Below are positions 7,451-16,652 of a stretch of DNA of 64,000 bases, in pieces. A model generated the notes under the pieces. The model ran no database searches. It saw nothing but the letters and a program-made list of their open reading frames with translations, and was not told the DNA's origin. The translations under genes were made by a program, and so were the position numbers. Numbering within the stretch: the stretch's first letter is position 1; every line of letters begins with the position of its first letter. The stretch spans positions 1 through 64,000 of the forward strand of contig JAGATX010000015.1 of NCBI GenBank assembly GCA_017621055.1, read 5' to 3'. The DNA comes from Muribaculaceae bacterium. GTDB taxonomy: Bacteria > Bacteroidota > Bacteroidia > Bacteroidales > Muribaculaceae.

Positions 7451-9202
7451 ATGGCAAACATACTAAACGTCGAAAATCTGAGCAAGAGCGTGGGCGACAG
7501 CCTGCTGTGGCAGAATGTCACCTTCGGCATGGATGAGGGCGACAAAGTGGGCGTAGTAGCCCGCAACGGCATAGGCAAAAGCACATTGCTGGCCATCCTC
7601 GCCGGCGCCGACAGCGCCGACAGCGGGAAAATTGTTTACCGTGGCAACACGCGCATAGGCTATCTGCCGCAGGAGCCGCGCTTCGACAGCAGCGCTACGG
7701 TGATGGAGGCCTCCATGCAGGGTGTTGCCGCCGACAGCCGCGACAAACTGGTTCGCCTGCTCACAATGATGGGCATTTCGGACGTGACGGCACCGGCCTC
7801 TACCCTCTCGGGCGGCCAGCGCAAACGCCTGGCGATTGCCCGCACAATTATCTCCGAGCCCGATTTCCTGATACTCGACGAGCCGACTAACCATCTCGAC
7901 ATCTCCACCATAGAGTGGCTGGAGAACTATCTGGGACGCTCGCGCGCCACCCTGCTGATGGTTACCCACGACCGCTATTTCCTCGACCGCGTGTGCAACC
8001 GCATTATCGAAATAGACAACCACACCATCTACACCGTCGACGGCAACTATGCCGAGTACCTGCGGCGGCGTGCCGAAAGGATAGAGGCCATGGAGACCGA
8101 CGTGCTGCGGGCACGAAACACCCTTCGGCGCGAGCAGGACTGGATGAACCGGCAACCGCAGGCACGCGGCGGAAAGGCCAAATACCGCATCGACGCATAC
8201 CACGAGCTGCGCGAGCGCGCACGCGGCACGGCGGCACAAAAGGATGTGGCGCTTGAGGTTACGTCCTCGAGGATAGGCTCCAAGATTTTCGAAGCCCGGG
8301 GCGTGACAAAGTGTTTCGGCGACAGATGTGTGCTTCGCGACTTTTCCTACACTTTTGCCCGCGGCGAAAAAATAGGCATTGTCGGCCCCAACGGCGTGGG
8401 AAAGAGTACGTTCATAAAAATGCTTATGGGCTTGGTGGCCGCCGACGCCGGCACATGGGACATAGGCACCACCGTCCGCTTCGGATATTACAGCCAGGAC
8501 GGAATTGACTTCGACCCGCGGAAGAAAGTTGTCGACGCCGTGACGGAAATAGCCGAGGACATCGACCTTGGTGACGGCCGACGCGTGGCGCCTATGCAGT
8601 ACCTGCAGAAATTTCTGTTCTCGCCGGCCGACCAGCAGAAATACATAGCGCGGCTCAGCGGAGGCGAGCGTTGCCGACTGCACCTGGCCACCGTGCTGAT
8701 GCGACAGCCCAATTTTCTTATACTCGACGAACCTACCAACGACCTCGACATCGTCACCCTCGGCATCGTCGAACAATACCTCGCCGATTTCAAGGGGTGC
8801 GCAATAGTCATCAGCCACGACCGCTATTTTCTGGACAATATAGTGGACCATCTGTTCGTTTTCGAGGGCGACGGCATTGTGCGCGACTTCCCCGGCAACT
8901 ACAGCGGATACCGCGAATGGCTCGCCGCAAACGCCCGTCCCGCCACCGAGCAGAAGAGCGAACCGGCAAAACCGCGCCGCAAGGATGAACGGCCGCCAAA
9001 AATGACATTCAAGGAACGCCGTGAATTCGAGGCCCTCGGCGCCGAAATAGAAGCGCTCAACGCCGAGAAGTCACAAATCGAAGAATTTTTCAACTCCGGA
9101 GCCACCGAGGGCTACGCCGAGAAGTCGCAACGATACAGCGCCGTGTGCGACGAGCTCGACGCCAAAGAAATGAGATGGCTCGAACTATCTGAAAAAGAAT
9201 GA
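7451..9202 (+). CDS. uup: ABC-F ATPase, Uup-like
   Basis: The 583-residue soluble protein has two ABC ATPase domains and no membrane segment, as in ABC-F proteins. Domain 1 has ARNGIGKST (Walker A), LSGGQRKRLAIAR (signature) and ILDEPTNHLD. Domain 2 has GPNGVGKST, LSGGERCRLHLATVL and ILDEPTNDLD. A C-terminal coiled coil (about residues 505-580) points to the Uup branch, linked to DNA/ribosome-related stress tolerance. The ATG at 7451 gives the conserved N-terminus MANILNVENLSKS; longer in-frame sequence upstream lies in rlmH. The stop overlaps the next ATG by four bases. Confidence 0.9.
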   Translation: MANILNVENLSKSVGDSLLWQNVTFGMDEGDKVGVVARNGIGKSTLLAILAGADSADSGKIVYRGNTRIGYLPQEPRFDSSATVMEASMQGVAADSRDKLVRLLTMMGISDVTAPASTLSGGQRKRLAIARTIISEPDFLILDEPTNHLDISTIEWLENYLGRSRATLLMVTHDRYFLDRVCNRIIEIDNHTIYTVDGNYAEYLRRRAERIEAMETDVLRARNTLRREQDWMNRQPQARGGKAKYRIDAYHELRERARGTAAQKDVALEVTSSRIGSKIFEARGVTKCFGDRCVLRDFSYTFARGEKIGIVGPNGVGKSTFIKMLMGLVAADAGTWDIGTTVRFGYYSQDGIDFDPRKKVVDAVTEIAEDIDLGDGRRVAPMQYLQKFLFSPADQQKYIARLSGGERCRLHLATVLMRQPNFLILDEPTNDLDIVTLGIVEQYLADFKGCAIVISHDRYFLDNIVDHLFVFEGDGIVRDFPGNYSGYREWLAANARPATEQKSEPAKPRRKDERPPKMTFKERREFEALGAEIEALNAEKSQIEEFFNSGATEGYAEKSQRYSAVCDELDAKEMRWLELSEKE

Positions 9203-11427
9203 ACAGCCGCATCCTCGCCATAACCTTTCTCAGCCTTCTGCCGGCGACAATGTATGCTTCGGCCGGCAGCGTTGCGGCATCCGACAGCGTCAGGCCGCCG
9301 CACCTCCTGCGCGAGGTCGAAGTGCTCGGCGTGAAGCACACCGACGACGACGCCGAGGCCGTGACGGTGGTCGACGGCGCCGAGGCGCGCCGTCTCGGCA
9401 TCGAGGCTATGCGCGGTCTCGCTGAAATAGCCCCTAACTTCTATATGCCGCAGTATGGTTCGCGAATGACATCGAGCATCTATGTGCGCGGACTCGGCGC
9501 TCGCATGGATCAGCCTGTGGTAGGTCTTACCGTCGACAATGTGCCGGTTCTCAACAAGGACGCATATGACTTCGACATCGCCGAAATAGACAGGATGGAA
9601 GTCATGCGCGGCGCCCAGGCCGTGCTCGGCGGTCGAAACACCATGGGCGGCCAGATCAACATCCGCACACTTTCTCCATTGACCACCAAGGGCCTGCGGG
9701 CATCGGCCGGATACGGAAACGGCAACACTGTCAAGGCCTCGGCGGCATACTATAACTCATTTACCGACCACTTCGGCATGAGCCTGGCCGGCCAATTCAA
9801 CCATACCGACGGATTTTTCCGCAATGAGCATACCGGCAAACTTCTCGACCACGAAAATTCGGGGTCGCTGCGCTGGAAAACCGTATGGCGTCCTCTCAGC
9901 CGTCTGTCCTTCACCAATACGGCCTCGCTGAGCCTCGCCGACCAGGGCGGATACCCCTACCGCAGCCTCGAGACCGGCAAAATAGCATACAACGACACCT
10001 GCTCTTACCGCCGCACCGTCTTTGCCGACGGCCTCACAGTGGCTTGGGCCGGTAAACGCGTGGTAGTCACCTCGCTCACTTCCGTGCAGTATATTGACGA
10101 CGACATGCACCTCGACCAGGATTTCCTCACCGACGAATATTTCACCCTGCGGCAGAAAAACCGCGAATGGACGGTGACCGAAGACCTTTTTACACGCGGA
10201 GAACGCGGTGCCTACAGCTGGCTCGGCGGCGTGTGGGCATTCTACCGCACCTCCGACATGCATGCGCCCGTAAACTTCAAGGATACCGGTATCGAGCGGC
10301 TCATCGAGGAGCACCGCAACAACGTAAACCCCGACTACCCCATCCGCTGGGACACCCGCAGTTTCACCCTCGGCAGCGAATTCACACGGCGCACTGTCGC
10401 CGCCGCCGTATACCATCAGAGCGCCTTCACCACCGGGCTGTGGCGATTCGAAGTGGGTCTGCGCCTCGACATAGAGCGGAACACCCTCGACTACCGCAGC
10501 AACTGCAATACCGGCTACACGACCATGCATATTCTCCCCGACGGCGCCGAAGAAGTGTACTCCCACACCCCCATAGTGATTGATGACGGAGCCTCGATGG
10601 GCAAAACTTTTGTTGAATTCATACCCAAATTCACAGCATCGTACAACTGGGAACCGCTGGCGCCATATATCAACATCTCCAAAGGCTACAAGGCCGGCGG
10701 CTACAACACCCAGATGCTCTCCGACGTTCTCCAGCAACGCATTATGAGCATCATGGGCATCGCCGCTCCTTATTCGCTCGAGCAGATTGTGAGCTACGAC
10801 CCCGAGCGAAGCATGAACTACGAAATCGGTTTCCATTCATCGCTCCTCGACCGGCGTCTGAAAATCGACGGCACTTTTTTCTTTATCGACTGCCGCAACC
10901 AGCAGCTCACAGTATTTCCTGCCGGCACCACAACGGGCCGGATAATGACCAATGCGGGGCGTACCCGTTCGCTGGGCGCCGAACTCACCGCCGAGTGGAC
11001 TGTGGTCGAGGACGTTAACCTCCGCGCCTCGTACGGATACACCAACGCCACCTTCCGGAAATACAACAACGGCCTGCAGGACTTCCGCGGCAAAAGAGTG
11101 CCATATGCTCCCGCAAACACTCTCTTTGCCGAAATAGGCTGGCGGGCATCGCGTCTGAGTTTTGCCGGAATTACTCCCGCACTGTCGGTTTCCACACGCG
11201 GCGCCGGCAGTATCTACTGGAACGAAGAGAACAGTCTTCGGCAACCCTTCTACGCCATGGCCGACATCGCCTTGGTTTTTGCCGCCGAAAAATGGTCGCT
11301 GCGGCTGTGGTGCGACAATCTCACCGGCACGCGGTATAATACCTTCTATTTCATGTCGATCGGCAACGCCTTCCTGCAGGAAGGAATGCCGCGCACCTTC
11401 GGCGCGGCGCTGAGAATCAGAATTTGA
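9199..11427 (+). CDS. TonB-dependent outer membrane receptor
   Basis: The 742-residue product has a signal peptide (about 1-22), a plug domain (LREVEVLGVKH, IYVRGLGARMD, VDNVPVLNKDAYDFDIAEIDRMEVMRG, GGRNTMGGQINIRT) and a 22-strand barrel ending in the aromatic/hydrophobic tail GAALRIRI. It lacks the CarboxypepD-like N-terminal domain of SusC proteins and has no SusD partner beside it, so a small-molecule ligand (siderophore, cofactor or similar) is likelier than a polysaccharide; this is inference. It is translationally coupled to uup (ATGA) and overlaps the convergent gene at 11417 by 11 bases. Confidence 0.9.
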   Translation: MNSRILAITFLSLLPATMYASAGSVAASDSVRPPHLLREVEVLGVKHTDDDAEAVTVVDGAEARRLGIEAMRGLAEIAPNFYMPQYGSRMTSSIYVRGLGARMDQPVVGLTVDNVPVLNKDAYDFDIAEIDRMEVMRGAQAVLGGRNTMGGQINIRTLSPLTTKGLRASAGYGNGNTVKASAAYYNSFTDHFGMSLAGQFNHTDGFFRNEHTGKLLDHENSGSLRWKTVWRPLSRLSFTNTASLSLADQGGYPYRSLETGKIAYNDTCSYRRTVFADGLTVAWAGKRVVVTSLTSVQYIDDDMHLDQDFLTDEYFTLRQKNREWTVTEDLFTRGERGAYSWLGGVWAFYRTSDMHAPVNFKDTGIERLIEEHRNNVNPDYPIRWDTRSFTLGSEFTRRTVAAAVYHQSAFTTGLWRFEVGLRLDIERNTLDYRSNCNTGYTTMHILPDGAEEVYSHTPIVIDDGASMGKTFVEFIPKFTASYNWEPLAPYINISKGYKAGGYNTQMLSDVLQQRIMSIMGIAAPYSLEQIVSYDPERSMNYEIGFHSSLLDRRLKIDGTFFFIDCRNQQLTVFPAGTTTGRIMTNAGRTRSLGAELTAEWTVVEDVNLRASYGYTNATFRKYNNGLQDFRGKRVPYAPANTLFAEIGWRASRLSFAGITPALSVSTRGAGSIYWNEENSLRQPFYAMADIALVFAAEKWSLRLWCDNLTGTRYNTFYFMSIGNAFLQEGMPRTFGAALRIRI

Positions 11428-12457
11428 ACACCTTGTCGGTGTGTCCGTCAGGATAGCGGCGGATGTACACCGAACCTTCGGCCGGCGAAGATACGGGGAT
11501 GCCCGACAGTGTGTAGTACTGCGGAGCTCCGCCGGTATCCACACTAACGTCCTCCACGCCGGTGACATAGTCGGTGCGCTCAATCGTGAACCTGTCGTCG
11601 CCCGGCTGCAGGGTGACGGTGGCAATGGCCTTCACTCCCGGCTCGAGACGCTTGCTCTCCTCGGCGACATCGGTGGCGTAAGTAAACGGCTGATAGGTGT
11701 TCCAGCCATAAGTCAGCAGGCATTCGTCGCCGCTCTTCAGGGAGCTGTCGGCGGTTGTTTTGGGACCGAAGATAAAGGCCGGTATGTAAAATCCCATGCT
11801 TTGATAGCAGATCTTGAACCCGTCGGCCGGAAGCACAACCTCGCCGCGGTATTCACCGCTGACGCTGCGCGGCAGCCTGATGGCGCTATTGTACTGATCC
11901 ACAATATATAGTTCCTCGGGGTGGTCGGACGGCTCGGGGTCGTTGGAGTTGACGATGCTGAAAAGCTCATAGTACTGGTCGGCCACGACGTCCTCCTGCT
12001 GCTTGCGCGTGAAGAAGTATATGTCATATGTTCCCTGAGGCATTTCTATGCACACATCCGAGGGATTCTGGCTGTTGAAAACGCGGAAAAGAGGGTTGAG
12101 ATAGCGCATCAGCACCGGATGCTCGGCCCAATCAGGCAACGTGAAGTAAAGTTTCTCCCATTGCTCCTGAGGTTTGCTGTCGGAAGGGAAAGGAGCATAG
12201 AAAAGGAAGCCGCCGGTGTTGATATCCACTCCGCGCGCAACATAACCGTTGTTGGTAAGGGTCATTACGACAGAATTTGACGAGTCGATGGCCGAAAGCG
12301 ATGGAAAAGTGCCGTCGTCACCACGGACCACCACCCGAGGGGTCATGTCCGGCGATGTATAGGCTATGTTTATCGAGTCGTTCGGCGTTTCGGCGGCTGC
12401 GCAGGCGGCAGCTCCGCAGGCAATGAAAGCTAATGCAATGAATATACGGTATTTCAT
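11417..12457 (-). CDS. Exported protein of unknown function with sorting-like tail
   Basis: The 346-residue product has a signal peptide (MKYRIFIALAFIACGAAACAAAE) and a beta-rich body with aromatic segments (GFLFYAPFPSDS, LYFTLPDWAEHP, TYDIYFFTRKQQEDVV). The C-terminal ~40 residues (PQYYTLSGIPVSSP...VYIRRYPDGHTDKVFKF) closely resemble the tail of the protein at 525, suggesting the same export or anchoring route, possibly type IX secretion. The central domain is not recognised; the GTYDIYFFTR region recalls SusE/SusF-like lectin folds only loosely. It is convergent with the TonB receptor. Confidence 0.65.
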   Translation of the reverse strand: MKYRIFIALAFIACGAAACAAAETPNDSINIAYTSPDMTPRVVVRGDDGTFPSLSAIDSSNSVVMTLTNNGYVARGVDINTGGFLFYAPFPSDSKPQEQWEKLYFTLPDWAEHPVLMRYLNPLFRVFNSQNPSDVCIEMPQGTYDIYFFTRKQQEDVVADQYYELFSIVNSNDPEPSDHPEELYIVDQYNSAIRLPRSVSGEYRGEVVLPADGFKICYQSMGFYIPAFIFGPKTTADSSLKSGDECLLTYGWNTYQPFTYATDVAEESKRLEPGVKAIATVTLQPGDDRFTIERTDYVTGVEDVSVDTGGAPQYYTLSGIPVSSPAEGSVYIRRYPDGHTDKVFKF

Positions 12458-12620
12458 AATCTGAATTTTGGTATGTTATCTATATAACGCGGCTCGCTGC
12501 CACTTGGTTTAGGACGAGCCCTGCGGTGGTAGAAAAATCGGCGACAACGTTCCTTTTGCGTCCGGAATTGATATTTGGCATGAAAAATTTTACCAAAACG
12601 CACCATTTTATAAAATATTT

Positions 12621-12651
12621 TTTGCTGTCTTAATATTTTTTCGTATGTTTG
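12621..12651 (+). promoter_or_regulatory. Promoter of queF-queC
   Basis: TTTG (12621-12624), 19 bases, TATGTTTG (12644-12651). The leader to the ATG at 12708 is about 50 bases. I looked for a preQ1 riboswitch there and saw no convincing match. The remaining 12458-12620 shows no gene. Confidence 0.8.
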
Positions 12652-12707
12652 TCGCATTATTTGAAAAAACAACTAAACGGCAAATATCGGATAACAACAA
12701 CACGACG

Positions 12708-13181
12708 ATGTCAAGAACGAAAAAAGAGACAGAAGGGCTCACACTGTTAGGTAACAATGCCACCCGCTATCCTGCGGACTACGCGCCGGAGATGCTCGAG
12801 ACCTTTGTCAACAAGCATCCCGACGACGATTATATCGTTTCGTTCGATTGCCCGGAATTCACATCGCTGTGCCCGAAGACCGGTCAGCCCGATTTCGGCA
12901 GGATAATCATCAATTATATACCCGATCAGCTCATGGTGGAGAGCAAGAGCCTGAAACTCTACTTATTCAGTTTCCGTAACCACGGCGACTTCCACGAGGA
13001 CTGCGTGAATATAATAATGAAGGACCTGCGCAAACTCATGCAGCCCCGTTATATCGAGGTGCGCGGCATATTCATGCCCCGCGGAGGCATTTCCATAGTT
13101 CCCTTCGCCAACTGGGGCGACGAAGCTCATGCGGCCCTCGTCGCACAACGCCGCCTTGCCGCTTTCCCCCTTAGTTTTTAA
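12708..13181 (+). CDS. queF: NADPH-dependent 7-cyano-7-deazaguanine reductase QueF
   Basis: The 157-residue type I QueF reduces preQ0 to preQ1 in queuosine biosynthesis. The key residues are visible: the nucleophilic Cys in [12 protein letters not shown], the substrate-binding ESKSLKLY motif, and [10 protein letters not shown] carrying the catalytic His/Glu. Length fits the unimodular family. I chose the ATG at 12708 because upstream in-frame sequence falls inside the promoter. queC follows after 11 bases, so two steps of the same pathway share a transcript. Confidence 0.95.
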   Translation: MSRTKKETEGLTLLGNNATRYPADYAPEMLETFVNKHPDDDYIVSFDCPEFTSLCPKTGQPDFGRIIINYIPDQLMVESKSLKLYLFSFRNHGDFHEDCVNIIMKDLRKLMQPRYIEVRGIFMPRGGISIVPFANWGDEAHAALVAQRRLAAFPLSF

Positions 13182-13192
13182 TATTGATAAAT

Positions 13193-13867
13193 ATGCAAAG
13201 CAAAAACGCTATAATGGTGCTCTCCGGCGGCATGGATTCCGTGACCATGCTCTACGAGTATGCCGCGGAAATCGATCTGGCCGTGAATTTCAGCTATGGC
13301 TCCAACCACAATGCCCGCGAGCTGGAGTGCGCGCGCCTGCATTGCTCGCGGTTGGGTATCGAGCTGATAGAAATCGATCTGTCGTTCATAGGCAGGTACT
13401 TCCACAGTTCGCTTCTCGAGGGCGCCGACGCAATACCTGAGGGCAGCTACGACAGCGACAACATGAAGAGCACCGTGGTGCCCTTCCGAAACGGCATAAT
13501 GCTCAGCGCAGCCGCCGGGCTGGCCGAAAGTCACGGTCTCACCACAGTGATGATTGCCAACCATGCCGGCGACCATGCCATATACCCCGATTGCCGCGAG
13601 AGTTTCATCAAGGCTATGTCGAAGGCCATCTCCGAAGGCACATACGAAGGAATAACCATAAAGGCACCCTATACCCTGCTTAGCAAGACACAGATTGCCG
13701 AGCGCGGCAAACGCCTCGGTATAGATTACAGCGAGACATATTCCTGTTACAAAGGGGGCGAACACCATTGCGGTCGCTGCGGAACCTGCATAGAGCGCCG
13801 GCAGGCCATTGCCGATGCCGGCATTGTGGACACAACGGTTTACCTCGATGACTCGGATGATATCTAA
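13193..13867 (+). CDS. queC: 7-cyano-7-deazaguanine synthase QueC
   Basis: The 224-residue enzyme converts 7-carboxy-7-deazaguanine to preQ0 using ATP and ammonia. It has the PP-loop SGGMDS near the N-terminus, VPFRNGIML and ANHAGDHAIYPDCR substrate motifs, and the zinc-binding cysteines SCYKGG..HCGRCGTC near the C-terminus. The ATG at 13193 gives MQSKNAIMVLSGG; a TTG nine bases upstream is a less likely start. It follows queF directly. queD and queE are not in the window. Confidence 0.95.
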   Translation: MQSKNAIMVLSGGMDSVTMLYEYAAEIDLAVNFSYGSNHNARELECARLHCSRLGIELIEIDLSFIGRYFHSSLLEGADAIPEGSYDSDNMKSTVVPFRNGIMLSAAAGLAESHGLTTVMIANHAGDHAIYPDCRESFIKAMSKAISEGTYEGITIKAPYTLLSKTQIAERGKRLGIDYSETYSCYKGGEHHCGRCGTCIERRQAIADAGIVDTTVYLDDSDDI

Positions 13868-13915
13868 GATGCTTATTTTTATCAACCTTTATATTCACCC
13901 TTAAAAATTTTATTC

Positions 13916-14092
13916 ATGGAAGCATTACTTTCCAAGATCCAGACTGCTTTCACGGCCTTCAGCACCGATGCAGCCCTGCAGTGCGAAAAAGCTAACAAAG
14001 CCGCCGGCACACGTGCCCGCAAAGCATCGCTCGAACTCGAGAAACTCATGAAGGAATTCCGCAAGACTTCGCTCGAAGCCTCCAAGAAATAA
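13916..14092 (+). CDS. Histone H1-like DNA-binding protein (Hc1-type)
   Basis: This 58-residue basic protein contains the conserved Bacteroidetes H1-like core KAAGTRARKASLELEKLMKEFRK followed by a lysine end (SKK). Proteins of this size and sequence are the Bacteroidetes relatives of chlamydial Hc1, thought to bind and compact DNA. It lies 48 bases after queC and has its own terminator at 14112-14150. It is short enough to be missed by automated length cut-offs. Confidence 0.85.
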   Translation: MEALLSKIQTAFTAFSTDAALQCEKANKAAGTRARKASLELEKLMKEFRKTSLEASKK

Positions 14093-14111
14093 TCTTCTCC
14101 TTTAACAAAAG

Positions 14112-14150
14112 TGCCCGGCCACTGATGAGTGTGCCGGGCATTTTATTTTG
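14112..14150. terminator. Bidirectional terminator between histone-like gene and pullulanase gene
   Basis: The stem TGCCCGGC (14112-14119) with GCCGGGCA (14133-14140) is flanked by TTTTATTTT on the right and AAAA on the left. It can therefore serve the plus-strand histone-like gene and the convergent minus-strand pullulanase gene. Confidence 0.8.
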
Positions 14151-14166
14151 CAGTTGTGTCAGGGTG

Positions 14167-16191
14167 TCAGCGTGTGCGTGCAAGGATGAGAGCCGATGTG
14201 GGCGCTACCGTCACGCTGCCGCCGCGGCTGCTGTCGAGGCCGTCGGGGTTGATTTGGCCGTCGCGGGCTATCACCGTCCAGTCGCCGCGGGGTATGCGGG
14301 CCACGAAAGCCGATGTCGAGCCATTGAACACTATCTTGATTTCCTTCCATTCGTCGCCGTTGGCGTTGTTCTTTATAGAATAGGAAATTACATTGGGCGA
14401 GTCGACACGGTCGAACACTATGTTGCGGGCAATCTCCTCGGCGGTGGTCATGCGGAAAGCCGGATGCTCGCGGCGAAGTCGGATAAGATTGCGGTAATAG
14501 TCGAACTGCCCGGCGTTAGTGGTCTTGAGGGTCCAGTCGATGGCGTTGATGGAGTCGGGGCTGCGGTAGCTGTTGTGCACTCCGTGCTTGTCGCGAAATA
14601 TCTCCTCGCCGGCGAACATGAAGGGCGTGCCCTGCGAAGTGAACACTATCGTCTGTGCCAGACGGGCGGCGCGCTGACGCTCGGCTTCGGTGCTGCCGGG
14701 CATCGAAAGCGCCAGTTTGTCGGTGAGCATCAGGTCGTCGTGGCAGCTCACATAGTTAATAATCTGCGTAGGAGCCGTGGCATAGGGCGCATGGGCGTTG
14801 TTGCCTTTGCTGTAGTCTACCTGCGGATGAGCGGTGGCTGCGACAATACCTATCTTCACTGTTTCCTCGTTGCCGGGCTTGCCGGTGGCGAAACCGCGGT
14901 CGGCAGCGTTGCTGTAATGGCCTTTGATGGCGTCGCGGATATCGTCGGAGAACACCGCAATGCCCTCCATCTGCGCCACATTCTGCTTGAGGGCACGGCG
15001 CTCAGCGGGCAACGGCGAGTCGCCGGCGGTCCATCCTTCGCCATAAACAAATATCGAGGGATTGATGCGCTTGAGGGCGGCTGCCACAGAATCCATGGTC
15101 TCCATATCGTGGATGGCCATGAGATCGAAACGGAAACCGTCGATATGATACTCGCGGGCCCAATATTCTACGGAACGGACAATGAAGTCGCGCATCATGG
15201 CGCGTTCCGAAGCCGTTTCGTTACCGCAACCCGAAGCATCGGAATATGTGCCGTCGGGGCGATGACGATAGAAATAACCGGGTGCCGTGAGCGAGAAGTT
15301 GGAGTCGTCGCCGCCGGCAGTGTGGTTGTAAACCACATCCATCACCACGCCTATTCCGGCGTTGTGGAGGGCCTGCACCATCTGCTTCATTTCATTCACG
15401 CGGGCGGCGGGGTTGCCGGGATCGGTGCTGTACGAGCCTTCAGGAGCGTTATAGTTCAGAGGGTCGTAGCCCCAGTTATACTGGTTGGCGGGCAGATTGG
15501 CCTCGTCGACAGAGTTGTAGTCATACGACGGCAGGATGTGCACGTGCGTCACTCCCAGTTCCCTCAGGTGGTCGATACCGGTAGCGGCACCTTCGGGGCT
15601 GGTGGTCGCCGGTTCGGTGAGCGCCAGGAATTTTCCCTTATGGGCTATGCCGGAGCTGGGATGCACGCTGAAATCGCGGTGGTGCATTTCGTAGATCACC
15701 GCATCGGTGATGTTCTCAACCACCGGGCCGCGATCGTTCTCCCAGCCTGCAGGGTTGGTAGCCGCGAAATCTATGATTGCGGCGCGCTCGCCGTTGGTTC
15801 CCACGGCCTTGGCCCAGATGCCGGGTGTCTCGGCGAGGGTGCGGCCGTCCACGTTGACGCGGAAGGTATAGAACTTGCCATAGAGCTGTTGAGGCACCGA
15901 TGCCCGCCAGGTGCCCTGTTCGCCACGATGCATGACGAGGGTATCGACGGGGGCTGTATTGCGGTCGTGGTCATAGATAAGGACCTCGGCGCCATCGGCG
16001 GCGGGACTCCACAGCGTGAAGTGTGTGCCGTTGCTGTCGACCTTGAGTTCAAGGTCATCGCCGGTATACGCCGGCCAGCTGAGATATTGAGTGTCCATAG
16101 TTGGTGTCTGGGCCGATATAGCCGTCATGCCGCCGGCACTCGCCGCCAGCAATACCGCGCAAGCAGCGCGTAGTTGTTTTTGCATATTCAA
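14167..16191 (-). CDS. pulA: Type I pullulanase (GH13 debranching enzyme)
   Basis: The 674-residue product has a signal peptide ending near SAQ, an N-terminal CBM48-like region (GTHFTLWSPAADGAEVLIYD) and a GH13 catalytic barrel. The type I pullulanase signature YNWGYDPLNYNAPEGSYS is present, together with DVVYNHT (region I), DGFRFDLM with the nucleophilic Asp (II), YGEGW with the acid/base Glu (III) and YVSCHDDL (IV, variant of the usual His-Asp-Asn). It hydrolyses alpha-1,6 links in pullulan, amylopectin or glycogen; the export signal suggests action on dietary or released glucans. The 98-residue sorting-tail-like gene lies just upstream on the same strand. Confidence 0.9.
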   Translation of the reverse strand: MNMQKQLRAACAVLLAASAGGMTAISAQTPTMDTQYLSWPAYTGDDLELKVDSNGTHFTLWSPAADGAEVLIYDHDRNTAPVDTLVMHRGEQGTWRASVPQQLYGKFYTFRVNVDGRTLAETPGIWAKAVGTNGERAAIIDFAATNPAGWENDRGPVVENITDAVIYEMHHRDFSVHPSSGIAHKGKFLALTEPATTSPEGAATGIDHLRELGVTHVHILPSYDYNSVDEANLPANQYNWGYDPLNYNAPEGSYSTDPGNPAARVNEMKQMVQALHNAGIGVVMDVVYNHTAGGDDSNFSLTAPGYFYRHRPDGTYSDASGCGNETASERAMMRDFIVRSVEYWAREYHIDGFRFDLMAIHDMETMDSVAAALKRINPSIFVYGEGWTAGDSPLPAERRALKQNVAQMEGIAVFSDDIRDAIKGHYSNAADRGFATGKPGNEETVKIGIVAATAHPQVDYSKGNNAHAPYATAPTQIINYVSCHDDLMLTDKLALSMPGSTEAERQRAARLAQTIVFTSQGTPFMFAGEEIFRDKHGVHNSYRSPDSINAIDWTLKTTNAGQFDYYRNLIRLRREHPAFRMTTAEEIARNIVFDRVDSPNVISYSIKNNANGDEWKEIKIVFNGSTSAFVARIPRGDWTVIARDGQINPDGLDSSRGGSVTVAPTSALILARTR

Positions 16192-16263
16192 GTTGGTTAT
16201 GTAAGTATGAAATCAATATGGGTGGAACGGAGCCGAAGCCGGATGAACGGCTATTGCCGGCGC

Positions 16264-16560
16264 CTATTTGACAAGTACACGCACCGCCGCCGCGTTGCCG
16301 GCCTTGACGATATAGTATCCGGCGGGAAGCTCGAAAACCTCAGCTTCGCCGGCGCCGACTGTGCTCTGGCGCACCACCCTGCCGGTCACGGCGTAGATAG
16401 CTACGTCGATGGCCTCGACCGACGGATTGGTGATTTCCACAGCGGCACTGCGAACTTCCACCACGGCCTCGGCAGCAGTGGCAGGAATATCGGCACCTCT
16501 CATCGCCGGGGCGGCGGCAAGCATGGCTGTCAGCAGGACGAGGTGGAAAAAGCGTTTCAT
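16264..16560 (-). CDS. Small exported protein consisting mainly of a sorting-domain-like module
   Basis: The 98-residue product is a signal peptide (MKRFFHLVLLTAMLAAAPAMRGA) followed almost only by a beta-rich module (VDVAIYAVTGRVV...AEVFELPAGYYIVKAG...VRVLVK) like the type A C-terminal sorting domain of type IX cargo. No passenger domain is present, which is odd. It could be a degenerate cargo remnant or a small structural protein. It has its own excellent promoter (16587-16618), favouring a functional gene. The pullulanase gene follows after 72 bases and may be co-transcribed. Confidence 0.65.
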   Translation of the reverse strand: MKRFFHLVLLTAMLAAAPAMRGADIPATAAEAVVEVRSAAVEITNPSVEAIDVAIYAVTGRVVRQSTVGAGEAEVFELPAGYYIVKAGNAAAVRVLVK

Positions 16561-16586
16561 TGTAGGTGTGCTCTATGTCCTTTCTA

Positions 16587-16618
16587 CAAAGTTAAGGAAA
16601 TGTCCGCTAATATCCAAA
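16587..16618 (-). promoter_or_regulatory. Promoter for the 98-residue exported protein (and possibly pulA)
   Basis: On the minus strand: TTTG (16618-16615), 20 bases, TAACTTTG (16594-16587). The predicted leader is about 20 bases. Confidence 0.8.
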
Positions 16619-16652
16619 ACATTAACACTTTTTCATAATTATTGGACAGCAT

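Noticed and set aside
12652-12707. Possible preQ1 riboswitch in the queF leader
   Set aside because: The leader is only about 50 bases and I could not find the preQ1 aptamer hairpin with its A-rich tail.
14125-16173. A 682-codon open frame antisense to pullulanase
   Set aside because: Shadow frame with Gly/Val/His-rich translation; the opposite strand encodes a complete GH13 enzyme.
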